Origin: Gordius sp. MW1
Taxonomy: Eukaryota; Nematomorpha; Gordioida; Gordea; Gordiidae
Length of the DNA: 64,000 bases
Reading direction: 5' to 3'
Assembly: GCA_964036665.1 (NCBI GenBank)
Contig: OZ038530.1
Coordinates: 16,514,001 to 16,578,000 of the forward strand
A model generated the notes under the pieces. It did not search any database. It had not been told where the DNA came from and saw only the letters and a program-made list of their open reading frames with translations. Positions within the stretch are counted from its first letter, which is position 1; every line of letters starts with the position of its first letter. This document shows positions 1 through 11,117 of the stretch, piece after piece. The translations under genes were made by a program, and so were the position numbers.

Positions 1-311
1 TTTAAGAGGGACAATGCTTAAATTTTATGAAAACGCCATGATTGTTTTAAACCAATTATTTTACAGGTACAAAATGTCTTTATTATATTAACGCATAAAT
101 AAAAACTTAAATTATACTTGTTCTACCGATCTGGGCTTTGAAATATCAAGTACTCTTTCTATTTACCTTGCGCGTTCGCATAACATATTCCCCCCCCCCC
201 ACAATTTTAACCCTTTCTCGCGAGCATACAGAGCAGTGACAAAAATTTTCATCCTCTTATAAAAGGAGCACGTTCAATTACTTCAATCTTTCGGCCCTTT
301 GGGAATTTCAG

Positions 312-3300
312 TGATTGATTTATTCAATACTACAAACCCCTCTCAAACCCTAGACCAAAATATTAATTTATTAGCTCGTATGAGTGCGGGCCTTGAACCA
401 GAAGGTGGTGACACGCTGGATGATGGTAAGAATGGCAAAGGACGATCCTCCACTCCCTGTCCCTCCTCCAATAGTACTTTCGATATTAAAGTAATTTTCG
501 ATAATAAATTTGTTTGGAGGTTTTTCTGAGAAGAAGGGGGGGGGGCATAAGTACATTAAGCTTACGCAACTTTAAAATTATGACTGCAATTCGGGGTTGA
601 GTGACACGATTATACTGTGCAGAAGAACTTTTAAAGACGAGGCAATTTACGATGAAAACCATAGACTAATACAATAAGAGACAGGCGAACAGCTGATAAT
701 CCTGAGACATATTTTAACAAACTAATATGTCTATTGAATTTTCATATTTATTCTCAAAATTTTATCGAGAGCTACTATTACATAACAAAAGCCCGTAACA
801 AAGTAAAAAACTTATGTTGGGTGAGAAAAATATGGAACTTTTGATCTAGTATTTTATCCTAAAATTAACTTTAGCGCCATATCTACTATCTTTTCTTTAA
901 GATGTGAATGCATGGGCGTAGCCATCATTGGAATTGGAGGAGGTTAATAATGATTTAGAAAGGGGCAAAATGATCATTTTTTAAAATTTTAGCCATGATT
1001 TTAATAAATTTTGACAAATTTCTCGCTTTAGAGGGGGCAGACGCCCCTCCCTGCTCCTCTTGGCTTCGCCCATGTATAGATGTAATATAACTTCTCACTT
1101 AAAATTAAAATGGCGTCCTAGATTACTTAATAGATTTTGATGCAAAAATCAGCTGTTCGCTAGTCTTTTGTGTTGTTATTCTATTGCCATAAGGCACCCG
1201 GTTTAAGACCACATAAAGTCTCTTTGATTATTATAATTTATTGATTTATCGGACATTTATACGAGTGGATAATTCTATGTTTTTGTAGCCCTTTCTAGTC
1301 AGTCCTAAGTTGATATTTTGCGACTTAGTTATTTTATTTTCCAAACCCTGAAATACCTTATTTCGTTTAATCTCTTAAGGTGAGTAAATGAAAACGGCAT
1401 TGTATATAGAGAAACGGTAAAATCAGCTTCATGTTTGATTTATTATTTTACTGGTATTATCGAAAATCTTTATGTGTGAATAAGTCTCTTTTTCCATCAC
1501 TTTATATTCCTAAGTTATTACTTTGCGACATTGTCTTTTTATTTTCCAAAACGTAATAAATTTTGTTTCGTTTAATTTATAGGGGGGGGGGGGGGGGGCA
1601 AATAAGAATAACATTATGATTTTATGTTGTGTTAATGCTAGACCATGGGAGCAAAAGCGCCATTTGTTTTCTCAGATGAAGTCTAATTAAGATTTCAATC
1701 CGTGATTTGATTTTAAGAGATTACTTGCTTATGTGATATTTTTTAGGAATACGAAAACGAGATACTACCACTCCTATCGCAAAGAGGCGGGTATTCCGCC
1801 TTGAAAAGCTTGAAATTTTTTGCTACCAATTATAGCCACACATTCGCTCAAGTATAAACAAGAGGAATAAAGTAGTTATTTTAAAAAAATTAAATATAAG
1901 TCATTTATTATTTTAATTTTAAAATTATTTTTTCCTGTTTTTTGAGGTCTTAAATGAGCATCAGTCAAGGACCTCAGTCGTGGGCACCGGATTCTCTATG
2001 TACCAAATAGCACTTCACATTACTTTGACCTTGTCGGAGATACTTAAGATATCGCAATTGGAAATGGGTATGCTTTCAAAGAAATTGTTTTTATAAATCA
2101 TTCATTTTTGAATTTTAATATGCGTTGTTTTTATTAATAGTCCCGTTTTCCTAAACTTTCAAGCGACATTTGTTTTGAAAGGATGGCTTTAAAAGGAGGG
2201 AGAGAGGGTTGGATGCTAAAAATTCCTGACTAAAAAATTGACCGTTTTAGTTATATGCCTGCCGATCTAATGTTTATTTTCGATAAAATCTTATTCTTTA
2301 CATTGACTAACAATAAAATAGACAGGTGAACAGCTAATTTTTGCATTAAAATTTATTCAATAACTTAGACCGTCGTTTTGGGTAAAGTTTTTTTGATATA
2401 CGCATTTGAGTGAAAAATAGCGAAGAACATTAAAGGTTTATCATACCTAAGCTTGACATTTATTTAATTATATTTCTAGGTTTCCCAAAAATAGCGTTTA
2501 AAAAGATTTTGTCACTCGTAAAGAATTTTTTTTAAAGATATATTTACAGGAGCATTAAAGGATTATAATAATTTTAATCATTTTTTAACACCCTCTAATC
2601 CTCCTGTGAATAAATCTCTTAAAAACGTTTGGTTTGTCAATACATCATGCCTCAAACGTATCGGCCTACCCCTTTTCTAAAATTACAAGCTGTTCTGCTC
2701 GTCTAATTACGAGTTAACTAATCACATTTCGCCTTTATGACATGCAATGTTTTAAAATTAAATTTAAAAGATGGGATTGTAATTTGTTTGCAGGAAACGA
2801 TGAACCGGGCCAATTTTACCTCATGTTTTACAGCGTCGCGTTGCCATACTACGAATTATTTGTCATAGCTTTCAGCCTTTTCCTCAAAACTTGGAAAGAA
2901 ATGAGAGCCTCAACCTCGCACGATTTCATAAAAGTATCAAAACATGAAAAGATTTTTATAATTACTAGTTATAATATAATTTAAAGTTGTTTTATTAAGT
3001 TTGACGATAATTTTTGTTAATCTAGTGAACTTGAAGTTCAATCATCTTTTCTACCTATATGATAGTTTTTTTTAATTTCTTTTGATAAAATAGGTATTAA
3101 AGTCAAATTTATCATTAGGTTTATAAATTTGTAGACTAAGTGTTTATAAAAAGCTTGTTCAAGTCGTTTAAAAATAATTACTTTGTGGTAAAATATTTTT
3201 AAAAACATCTATATTTTTTACTTTTAATGATATTCTTAGGTATTTACAGTTGTGAGGGAGCAAATAACCCGAGCTTTGGATATGAATCCCGTAACTTTTG

Positions 3301-5771
3301 AAAAGTTCAAGCAGGATCTAAACAGTTTGTGCTACCCTAATTTGGCACAAATATGGCAGAGGGAACGTTATTATAAAGAGGAACTCGAATCTCAAACCCC
3401 CTCTATAATGTACTTTTCATTTATTCTGTCAATTTTAGCTTTACTTGCTTCATTCTAAGATTTAGCTTGCTGAGAATAAAATACGCACTATTTCTATTTA
3501 TTTTATAAATAAATATTCTGTATTATAGAAGTCTTACTAATGATCAAGACTTAACACGTTTCACATTTTCAAAACTGATTATCTTTGCCTTGTTTTGCAG
3601 TTGTTATTTTAAAGCTACTGTATAAAGGTTGAAACACGCCACGATAACGTTATTTTCAGCTACGGATGGTTATGCGCAAATATTTCTACTATTTTTGTAA
3701 TTCTTAGGCTTGGTGTTAATAATTTAAATAACAAAGTCAGACTGTGGTGATTAAACTCGTTTATTGTCGACTTTATATATCATTTTTACCAAGTAAAAGT
3801 ATTTTGATTAAAAAATTATTGCATTTAACGTGCAGGGAATTGCGTGAACATATTAAACCGCGCATCGTTAAGATAATCGCGGAGCACCGCATGAATTTCA
3901 TGAAGAAAGGGAGCATGTTTACCAAACAAATTTCTACATCTACCAAGAGCCATCGAATGAAAGGTAACGGGTGATGAAGTTTTTAATTTATGTTCATGAA
4001 TCCTTTAATTTTAAGGTTGGACAAAAATGCTTGTGGTACAACTGATATAGGGTTTAATTTACGATTTTTCAATCTTTGACCGAGCGCAGTTGCCTAACAT
4101 TTGAGTATAAATGAATCATTAAATGGCATTTAGCAATTAAATTTCTTTGCTAAATAAAAAGATTTTCTATGATCTCTAGTAAAACATAGGCTTGATATAC
4201 TCTATAGCTAAGAGAGCGGAATTACAGCTAAAGTTTTAATACTTGTTGTCGCAATCCATGTTGACAAAAGGTATCAAAATTTATTTTTGGCTGGATTACT
4301 ATCTATACCTTAATTGGACTACTCTCAAAATGTTACTAATTTTAGTAATAAATTTTGTTCTATATATTGTTGACAGAAAAGCTATGGCAGTGTAAGCTCT
4401 CGAGCAACCACAAAATTATTTGGTACGGTCTCGCCTCTGATGAGACCCCAATTTACAGCACTGCTAACGATAGCGGGAATAGAGGACGAAGTAAATAATA
4501 GCCTGTGTTGCAATATTTTAACATTTGCCTTTACCAGTTAATATCGGTGATATAGGGTCGATCAAGTGTGGAAAAGACGTTTTACAATCTAAAGAATTGA
4601 AGAGTAAAAAGGTAAATTTAATGTACGATTTACATGCTTTTGCAGTTGTGTTGTAAAAACGGCCGGGTTTTGTTTGGTCGACTAAAACCAAAGGTCGACC
4701 AAACATAACCCCTCCGTTTTTACAACGCTATTTTGCAGTTTGCATTTTTGGGGGAGTTTCATCATTTGTTATCATATATTGGTGCTAGACTAACTAGTCG
4801 TGATAGTTTTGTATAAAATTTACAAGAGATCGCTGTAGTGTTGTTTTAATATCGCCTAATATATGAATTGGATTATTTAAACTTATATATTTTTGCAGTG
4901 ATTTTATGAATATCCCTTCTAACAAAAATAATTGAAATTTGCACCTTTTCGTGATAGCCCTGTCAATCCTTGTTCCTAACCTTGACCCCAAAAGGAGAAG
5001 GGGAAGAAGTTCTGAGATTTATTGCCCCCGACTATCATACGGTATATATTGGTTGGCTTTTTGCGATTTTTATCATTTTTTTTAGTTGTGTATGTGGAGC
5101 GACGGACTAAACATTCTACTAGGGAATGAGGTAATTTTGATTGATTTTTGCACAGATTTTACCATAATTCTTTATTATATTCCCATTTATAATGATTGTT
5201 TTCTTCAAAACTACAAGGATTATTATCCGATAAATTAGTGTTACAATTAAAATTTTCGAAATCCGCCTTTAAAACGTTTTTCAATGATGATCCTTTTTTT
5301 AGAGTTGTTAAATTGCTAACTTGCTTCAACTCCAGCTACCATCTGCTCGAGTTTCTGCTCGGCCCTCAAGCATTTTTATATGCTACTGTGCCTGGTGCAC
5401 CGAACAGCGAGCACATATTGTGCTAACGCGCATATTTAGCAACTCAGTGTGCGTGCTCGCGTCTGGAGCTTGAAGCAAGTTAGTTTAACAACTCAACTTG
5501 TTTTAGATGCAATTATATATTGAAGGTATTATGGGCAAAGGGTCTTTTATGGTGAAATAATTAAGATTTAAATAAAATAGAAAATTTATTTAATAATTCG
5601 AATTAATTTTTTATTTAGACTAGGAGTCAGGAATTTAAAAATGATTTGGAGACGATACTGAGCATGGAAATAAAAATAGCTTTGTTGGAGCTAGACGCGG
5701 TCTCTATCCCAGAGCTTCCTTTATCCATACCCGATGATCCGCCAGATTTTAATTTTGTAGATCCGCTTTGA
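312..5771 (+). CDS. ELMO: ELMO/CED-12 engulfment and motility protein, 3' exons
   Basis: ELMO proteins pair with DOCK-family exchange factors to activate Rac in phagocytosis and migration. Exons read: 312-425 (tentative, end of armadillo-like region), 1747-1851, 1947-2067, 2794-2933, 3240-3409, 3836-3963, 4377-4490, 4538-4611, 4958-5041, 5086-5130, 5619-5771. Phases agree from 1747 onward. The ELMO domain shows LKTWKEMRAS and VVREQITRAL. The PH domain follows, with LWQCKLSSNHK, the IKCGKD strand, FIAPDYHT and WSDGLNILLG. The end carries LSMEIKIALLELD and a proline/aspartate tail to the TGA. Introns range from 44 and 47 nt to over 700 nt. The N-terminal half lies left of the window. One short exon between 425 and 1747 was not found: the phases there do not join, and the family has about 15-20 further residues. 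The tail lacks the multi-proline SH3-binding run typical of vertebrate ELMO1. Family assignment is firm; exon ends are inferred. Confidence 0.9.
658..1190. mobile_element. Inverted-repeat element (GCGAACAGCTGAT family), hosts a nested MITE
   Basis: The left end reads CCATAGACTAATAC, then GGCGAACAGCTGAT. The right end near 1151-1165 has the reverse complement ATCAGCTGTTCGC. The same terminal sequence occurs in the elements at 50.6, 52.2 and 61.2 kb. A CATGGGCGTAGCC MITE (911-1074) interrupts it, so the host element is older. It lies in an ELMO intron. No coding capacity is seen. Confidence 0.65.
911..1074. mobile_element. CATGGGCGTAGCC-family MITE, copy 1
   Basis: The ends are CATGGGCGTAGCC and GGCTTCGCCCATG. 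The interior has the family's blocks: a run ending GGGGCAAAATGATCATTTT, AATTTTGACAAATTT, and GGGGGCAGACGCCCCTCCCTGC. It is inserted in the inverted-repeat element at 658-1190. Flanking octamers match only weakly (5 of 8). Confidence 0.8.
1303..1582. repeat. Diverged direct repeat, two units ~207 bp apart
   Basis: A block starting CCTAAGTT, with TTTGCGAC and TTTTATTTTCCAAA, then TTTCGTTTAAT, occurs at 1303-1373 and again at 1510-1582. Both copies are in an ELMO intron. The second runs straight into a 17-G tract (1582-1598). It may be an old tandem duplication or two decayed copies of one element. Confidence 0.5.
2322..2707. mobile_element. Probable decayed copy of the GCGAACAGCTG inverted-repeat family
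   Basis: The left end has GACAGGTGAACAGCTAAT. The right side near 2690-2705 has AAGCTGTTCTGCTCGTCTAAT, an imperfect reverse complement. The interior is AT-rich without a reading frame. It lies in the ELMO intron before the exon at 2794. Confidence 0.45.
4646..4730. mobile_element. 85-bp palindromic MITE with 8-bp target duplication
   Basis: The ends are TTGTGTTGTAAAAACGG and CCGTTTTTACAACGCTA. The middle holds GGTCGACTAAAACC and its near complement. The octamer TTTTGCAG directly precedes (4638-4645) and follows (4731-4738). Same terminal family as 20001-20100 and 49364-49985. The 8-bp duplication fits hAT-type integration. It lies in the ELMO intron after 4611. Confidence 0.85.
5303..5493. 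mobile_element. ~190-bp inverted-repeat element in last ELMO intron
   Basis: The ends are about 30-bp inverted repeats: left AGTTGTTAAATTGC then TAACTTGCTTCAACTCCAG, right CTGGAGCTTGAAGCAAGTTA then TTTAACAACT. The middle is unusually GC-rich (TGCTCGGCC, GTGCGTGCTCGCG). No clear target duplication was found. A short open frame across it is an accident of the repeat. Confidence 0.7.
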
Positions 5772-8422
5772 CGCAATATATTTAGGCTGTGTCACTTATT
5801 TAATTAAGTTATGAATTTTTTTACGTTATTTTGTTATTAACTGTTTATCTAATTATTTAGAACAAAAAATGTATATTATATAAGTCTTGAATTCCAAGAC
5901 ACAGTTTTTTTTATACATTTTATGTTTTATAAGTAAATCACCTATATTGATCCTATTTTTGAACTGTCAAAATTTATTTATATAATTTTGAAGGAATCTA
6001 GTTGTGTTTCAAATTGTAAATAGAGTTATGAAATATTTTCGCAATAAAAATTATGTACTTTCGTTTTTGGTAACTAGAATAGAAAAAAACTTTATATTTT
6101 TATGTGAAAATAGTTTAATATTTTTGGGGCATTTAGCTTTGGTTTTGTTAAGAAATGTGGCGCTACAATTAAATGAATGCCTTAGAAGGCACAATGGTGC
6201 TCGTATTATCAAAAATATCCTCACAACGATTTTATAACAACATTTACATAAATTAATATTTAACTGCTGGAAGGTGGGAACTAAAGCAAATGTTTGGGGA
6301 ATAGAGTAAAAGCAGATGGATGGAAAATGATAAGCATTCAAGGAGTAGAATTTATGAACGACAACAAAAATTTACAATCAAATTGTAAATGACAGCCAAA
6401 TCCACTTAAAGATTTTTATTCAAGTCTAATAAAAAAGGTAAATTTAAAAAAATCGAAAACGAAAAAATTTAATTTTATAAAAGTGGAAAATTTAAAAATA
6501 GATTCAATAAAATTAAATATTTACCTTTTTTCAGGTAAGAAGTACATTTATTAAGTTTCAAAATTCAATGTTGTTTGACCAAAATAAGTAGTTTTATTTA
6601 CGGCTTTAATTTTTTTTATTTTAAATCTCTACGCTTATTTAAAATTAATACAATAAATTGCATAATAAAAATATTGTCGAGAAAGAGATTTTAAGCGAGA
6701 GATATGAAATTAGGGTGAGGGCAGATTGATTCATGAGAGGGTGAATGAAGTTAGTAGTAATATAGTAGCTCCTAGAGACTTGCAACGGGCCTGTTTAGGT
6801 CAGTCGGCCCGCCCGTAATAAAAATTTAAAAGCCCGGGCCCGTCAAAATATTAAATTATAAGCCCGGCCTGCTAATTTTATACAAAGCTCGGGCCCGTAA
6901 ATTTTTTCATTTATTTTGTTTAATTTTTTTTATCGACATGGTAAACAATATGTATTTGTTGATAGGGAAGGAGGGGTCACTAAGTCTGGGGCGAGTTTGT
7001 GATATTAAAAATAGAGAGTAAGTAAAATTTTCAGCAAATTTAATACTAAGTAACCTAGGTAAAAAATGTTTTTGTGCGGATTTCCTCGATTTGTTTTAAC
7101 ACCAAGAAATTTTTTTCAAAATTTTGTCGATATGTTTTTGCGGTATACACCCCCAAAGCGCTCATTCTCCCAACTTTGAACTCGATTGTTTTTAAAACTT
7201 GACCTACAAAAAAAATATATATTCGTGTTCACCACAAAAGACACATAAAAATATCGTACCCGTCCGGTGGATTTCACAAGATCAATTATCTGTTTAGTAT
7301 AATTAAGCGTAGAATTGTTAAATAAACTAGTCAAAGAATAAATATTTTTGCTGAAAAGAGGAACTCACCTAATATTTTGGAAGGAACTGAAACATTATAT
7401 TTTTAAGGCAAAAGAACGATTAAAATATTTAATTACTCTTTTCAAAAACAAATTATTTATAGACTTTTGTTTTTACTTTGCATTTAAATTGAATATGATT
7501 ATGATACTATATCTTTATGTATATTTGCATGTACCCTGTCACTAAAAATTTATATGCAACAACGCTTTGATGAGTAATTTTCTGACCAAATCTTGTCAAC
7601 CGATTTGACCTCTTTTTTTCAAACACTTCTTTAGTCTCAATTCATACTACAATTTCATCGGCATATAACATACACCAAGAAATATAGCCTATTAAATCCA
7701 TTTGCAAATGTGCTCACAATTATATTAAATGAAAATAATTAGCAGACGTTCGATACAAACATATTTACATAATTTGTTATCACAAAGTTAGGCTTAATAA
7801 ATTTTCTTCATTGGCCTTACATAACAATTATGGATATTTTACCTTCTTTAATACCGCCATATTAAATAGTGAAGTACCGTGTCATTGGCTCAAAGTCAAT
7901 AAAAATCATAGGTCGTTTTTTCCTATGTTACTTTAGGAAAACAATAGTAGGTAGTTAAGCATCAAGGTCAAATAACAGATGCATAAAAAATTGTCTAGAA
8001 GCTAATTATATATCTATATCGTTCCACCGCCCTAAAATATAATATATAAAAAGAAGAAACTTGCATAAATGGTGTGAAAATAACGATTTAAAATATGTAT
8101 TTAGAAATGCTGAATAGGTGAGTAGGGTTTAGGCTGTTAATCTTTTATTTTTAAATTTGTAACGATGACAATAAATAAAAAAGATTATTGAATATTTTAA
8201 CTGTTATAATGTAATATAATGTCGGTCCTTGGTATACTCAGCTGTTAAAATGAAGTTGAATAAATTAATATTTTCTCGATTTTTTAATATATCAAATGCT
8301 AATATATTAAGGTAATTATTTTGTAGTTTTAATATTTTTAAAGAAATAAAGAGCCACATTCTGATCAGGTTCTACACAACGGACCTGATTGGTCCTACTT
8401 AGGTAATTAGCCTTTAAAAATT
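5772..8422. other. Intergenic, AT-rich; GGGCCCG-rich repeat cluster at 6783-6905
   Basis: This separates the ELMO stop from the next small gene. Around 6783-6905 there are three degenerate ~38-bp units containing AGCCCGGGCCCG separated by AT-rich spacers. Related scraps lie near 9440 and 17760. Overlapping open frames at 6004-6341 show no family signature. Nothing else is recognised. Confidence 0.4.
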
Positions 8423-8674
8423 ATGAGTTTTTTGTTAGATGGCCGGCCAACGCCTTTAAATTCTGGTCAATATAAGAGGAAATTATCACAGATTGAACTT
8501 ACTGTACTTTTATAAATATATGGCTAAGTACTATTATTTATTCAGAAACAAATTATAAAACTCAACAACGAAATTGATACAACCATTCAAATGCATGCAG
8601 AAAAGGTGCAAAGAGTTAAAAATGAAAGAGAATTTGTAATGAGTAAAAAGTTAGAACCTAAAGGAAACAAATAA
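8423..8674 (+). CDS. Unrecognised 69-residue helical protein, two exons
   Basis: Exons 8423-8503 (27 codons) and 8546-8674 (42 codons plus TAA) join in phase 0 across a 42-nt GTACTT...TTCAG intron. The product starts MSFLLDGRPTPLNSGQYKRK. It continues as a charged, helix-prone stretch (IIKLNNEIDTTIQMHAEKVQ, then RVKNEREF), probably a short coiled coil, and ends KKLEPKGNK. No signal peptide or membrane segment is visible. An in-frame TAG lies five codons before the ATG, so this Met is the first available unless an upstream exon is spliced in at the TTAG just before 8411. A GTGAGT donor at about 8115 could end a 5' exon. Intron size and base composition match neighbouring real genes. I do not recognise the family and assign no function. 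Confidence 0.6.
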
Positions 8675-9801
8675 AAAATTGTATAATTTTGTTGAATCAA
8701 ATATCAATATAATTCACTTTAAGGCTTTTCTTTGATGTTTAAAGTGAAAAAGTGTTATATAATTGACCATAAAATTCTAATAATATGTCATCCCTTTAAT
8801 TATTTATATTATAAAATCCTGTTTCTTATAATCACATAAGATTATTTGTATAACAAGATAAGTTCAAACATTCAATTTTTTGACAACTTTAATTTTTAAA
8901 CAGATATTTGATCATTCCAATATGTAACAACCCATGTTTAAATGAAATCCTAACTAGTAAACATGTACTACAAAAAATGCCTAAGTGCTTGGAAATTTAT
9001 TAGAGATACAAAAATTTAGCCCTCAGAGAATAACTTTTTGCTAATTATCTACCAACTCTCACCAAGCACAATTTTTTAAATGACACTTTCAAAACCTTAA
9101 TCAAAATTAATCTTTTATTCGACTATTAAATTCTAAGCTAATTGTTTAATCCCATCTGACAAATATGTTTACATCAGTAAATATCTATAAATTATTATTA
9201 ATATAATTAATTTGACACTTGAGGGTCAAACTTAAATTTCACTTAAGTGAAAGAAATGGAAAGGGCTGCTTAAGTTTTTTTATATAACAGTGTGTAAAAT
9301 TCATTGGTCAACTTTTCTTTTAGTCCCTGAGCTTACCCAAATTTGCCTTATCTTTTATCTTTTGTATGTCCATAATAGAGATTTGCAAATGGCCATTTTT
9401 AAGAATATGACTGGCTTGTAGTCCCTTTGAGAACCATAAGACCCGCCCGGGCCCTATTAGGAATTTTTTCTGCATTCTAGGCCTGCCCATATCCGTTTAT
9501 AATATATTGCAATAATGTCAGCTAGCTTATAAAAAAATATTAATGAAACTAATTACTATTATTAATTTTTATTTTAAATTTTTTATGAGTTTACAATTTC
9601 AATTAAATGTACGGGGGCAAGGGGCCAAATTTTGGTATTAGTCAGGATTGACCTCTTCCCTAGCTATACCTATACCACTTATTATTATATAAATTTTTTT
9701 TATTAATGATTAAATTTTAACAAGATAAAGTATTATTCATCATTATTTATCTTAAGTGTCACATTATTAATTATCAATTTATATTAAAACATCTGACCCA
9801 G
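8675..9801. other. Intergenic or intronic, AT-rich, no feature recognised
   Basis: A GCCCGGGCCC-containing scrap near 9440-9500 resembles the 6.8-kb repeat cluster. No reading frame with family features is seen on either strand. Confidence 0.3.
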
Positions 9802-9903
9802 GCCGGTGAAAAGCAATTTTACAAAGCCCTACGGTTTATTCAAAACCTTAATAATGACCCTAAAGTGATCCTGGGCTTTAAATTTATTCTGCACAACATC
9901 TAA
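9802..9903 (+). CDS. Candidate 3'-terminal exon, unassigned
   Basis: A CAG acceptor (9799-9801) opens a 33-codon frame ending TAA. It encodes AGEKQFYKALRFIQNLNN, then DPKVILGFKFILHN. Codon composition is richer in G+C than the surroundings, as for the confirmed exons. I could not link it to an upstream exon or a family. It resembles a helix of an alpha-helical repeat protein, but that is only an impression. It could also be a transposon coding remnant. Confidence 0.3.
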   Translation, partial: AGEKQFYKALRFIQNLNNDPKVILGFKFILHNI

Positions 9904-10786
9904 AGTCACATGACAAAATTGTGGAAGTTTATAGATGCTTTTACGCCTGTCTTTCAAGACACGCGTTTCTTTTTATAAATGATAGACTTAAATTTTAATT
10001 TAGATTTATCAATGCGTACGGGAGTTGCTTACCACTTTAGGGTCTGTCTTCATATGCGATTTTGAATCTAGATTACAAAAGCGAATGCATGTTAAAACAT
10101 AGCCGCGTTACGTAATTTTTGAATTTTTGCTGTGTTTTTGTTCATAAAACAAATATTTATTCTTTAAGTACACATATTAATGCATATTCACAAAGTTTTA
10201 ACTAAAGTTGTTGAAACTGCGACACGTGAATCGCATATTCGGATAAAAAAAATATGGCACCTTGAAGTTGAATCCTGTAAGACGGTACCTTAGACTTATT
10301 TATTTCGATCCCATAATGTACATTTTTTAATAATCTTATATTAGTTTCTGGCGTGCATTTATTTTACGATGAATTTATATGTAAGTTTCTTACTTTTATG
10401 ATATTTAACCATTAGATGATAGTTTAAGTTCAATTTTATTTTGTCATATTAATTTTTGATAATTACAAATATAAGCTGTATAAGGTGAAAATAATTCTGT
10501 TTATATAATAGTGTAACAATATACCGATTAAATTCTAAAAAAATCTTATATAAAATTTTCCGGTTCCTTATTCTAGTTCGGCTGGCTTAAAAGTATCATG
10601 ATCGACACATTGTCCTTGATAGCAAGTCTTAAGTAGGATAGAAAAAAAATGAGTTAAATTGTATTTTAATAATCTATTTAGATGGAAATAAACAGATTCA
10701 AAACAATATTGTGGTCTATATATGTATAACATTTATTGCTAAAACCTTATAAGCGATCAAAAGCAGGTGTTAATTTTAGACAAAAT

Positions 10787-11072
10787 CAGGGGCGTAGCCA
10801 AGGGGAAGGAGCGAAACTTTTTCTTCTCCTTGGCCAAAATTTAAATTTTTTTATTATTAATAACTAATTTAAATGGGTTTAATTGTTATTATATAAAAAC
10901 GATAGTATATGCTCTAATTGCTGAAGAGAAGAGATTCTCCAAAGTGGGTTATAGGGCGCCTGGAAATTTAGCATATATTGTACGCGAAGTTTATTTTTGT
11001 TACATTATAAATAAAAGTGTCGAAAATTTTTTGATATTTTTTCCCCTTGAGAAAATCCTGGCTACGCGCCTG
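10787..11072. mobile_element. Non-autonomous hAT element (CAGGGGCGTAGCC ends), deletion derivative
   Basis: Starts CAGGGGCGTAGCCAAGG and ends CCTGGCTACGCGCCTG. Flanks are GACAAAAT (10779-10786) and GACAAAAG (11073-11080), a 7-of-8 match of the 8-bp length usual for hAT transposons. The 3' end CTTGAGAAAATCCTGGCTAC is shared almost exactly with the longer element at 21955-23218, which carries transposase remains, and with 31086-31424. Confidence 0.9.
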
Positions 11073-11117
11073 GACAAAAGTGAATGCAAAAAAAAAAGTA
11101 AAATATCGAATCTTTAC

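Noticed and set aside
614-662. Possible missing ELMO exon after GTGCAG at about 619.
   Set aside because: No downstream GT in phase and no match to the expected ELMO residues; it runs into an inverted-repeat element.
6004-6341. Overlapping open frames on both strands.
   Set aside because: AT-rich, no motif, no start or splice support; chance frames.
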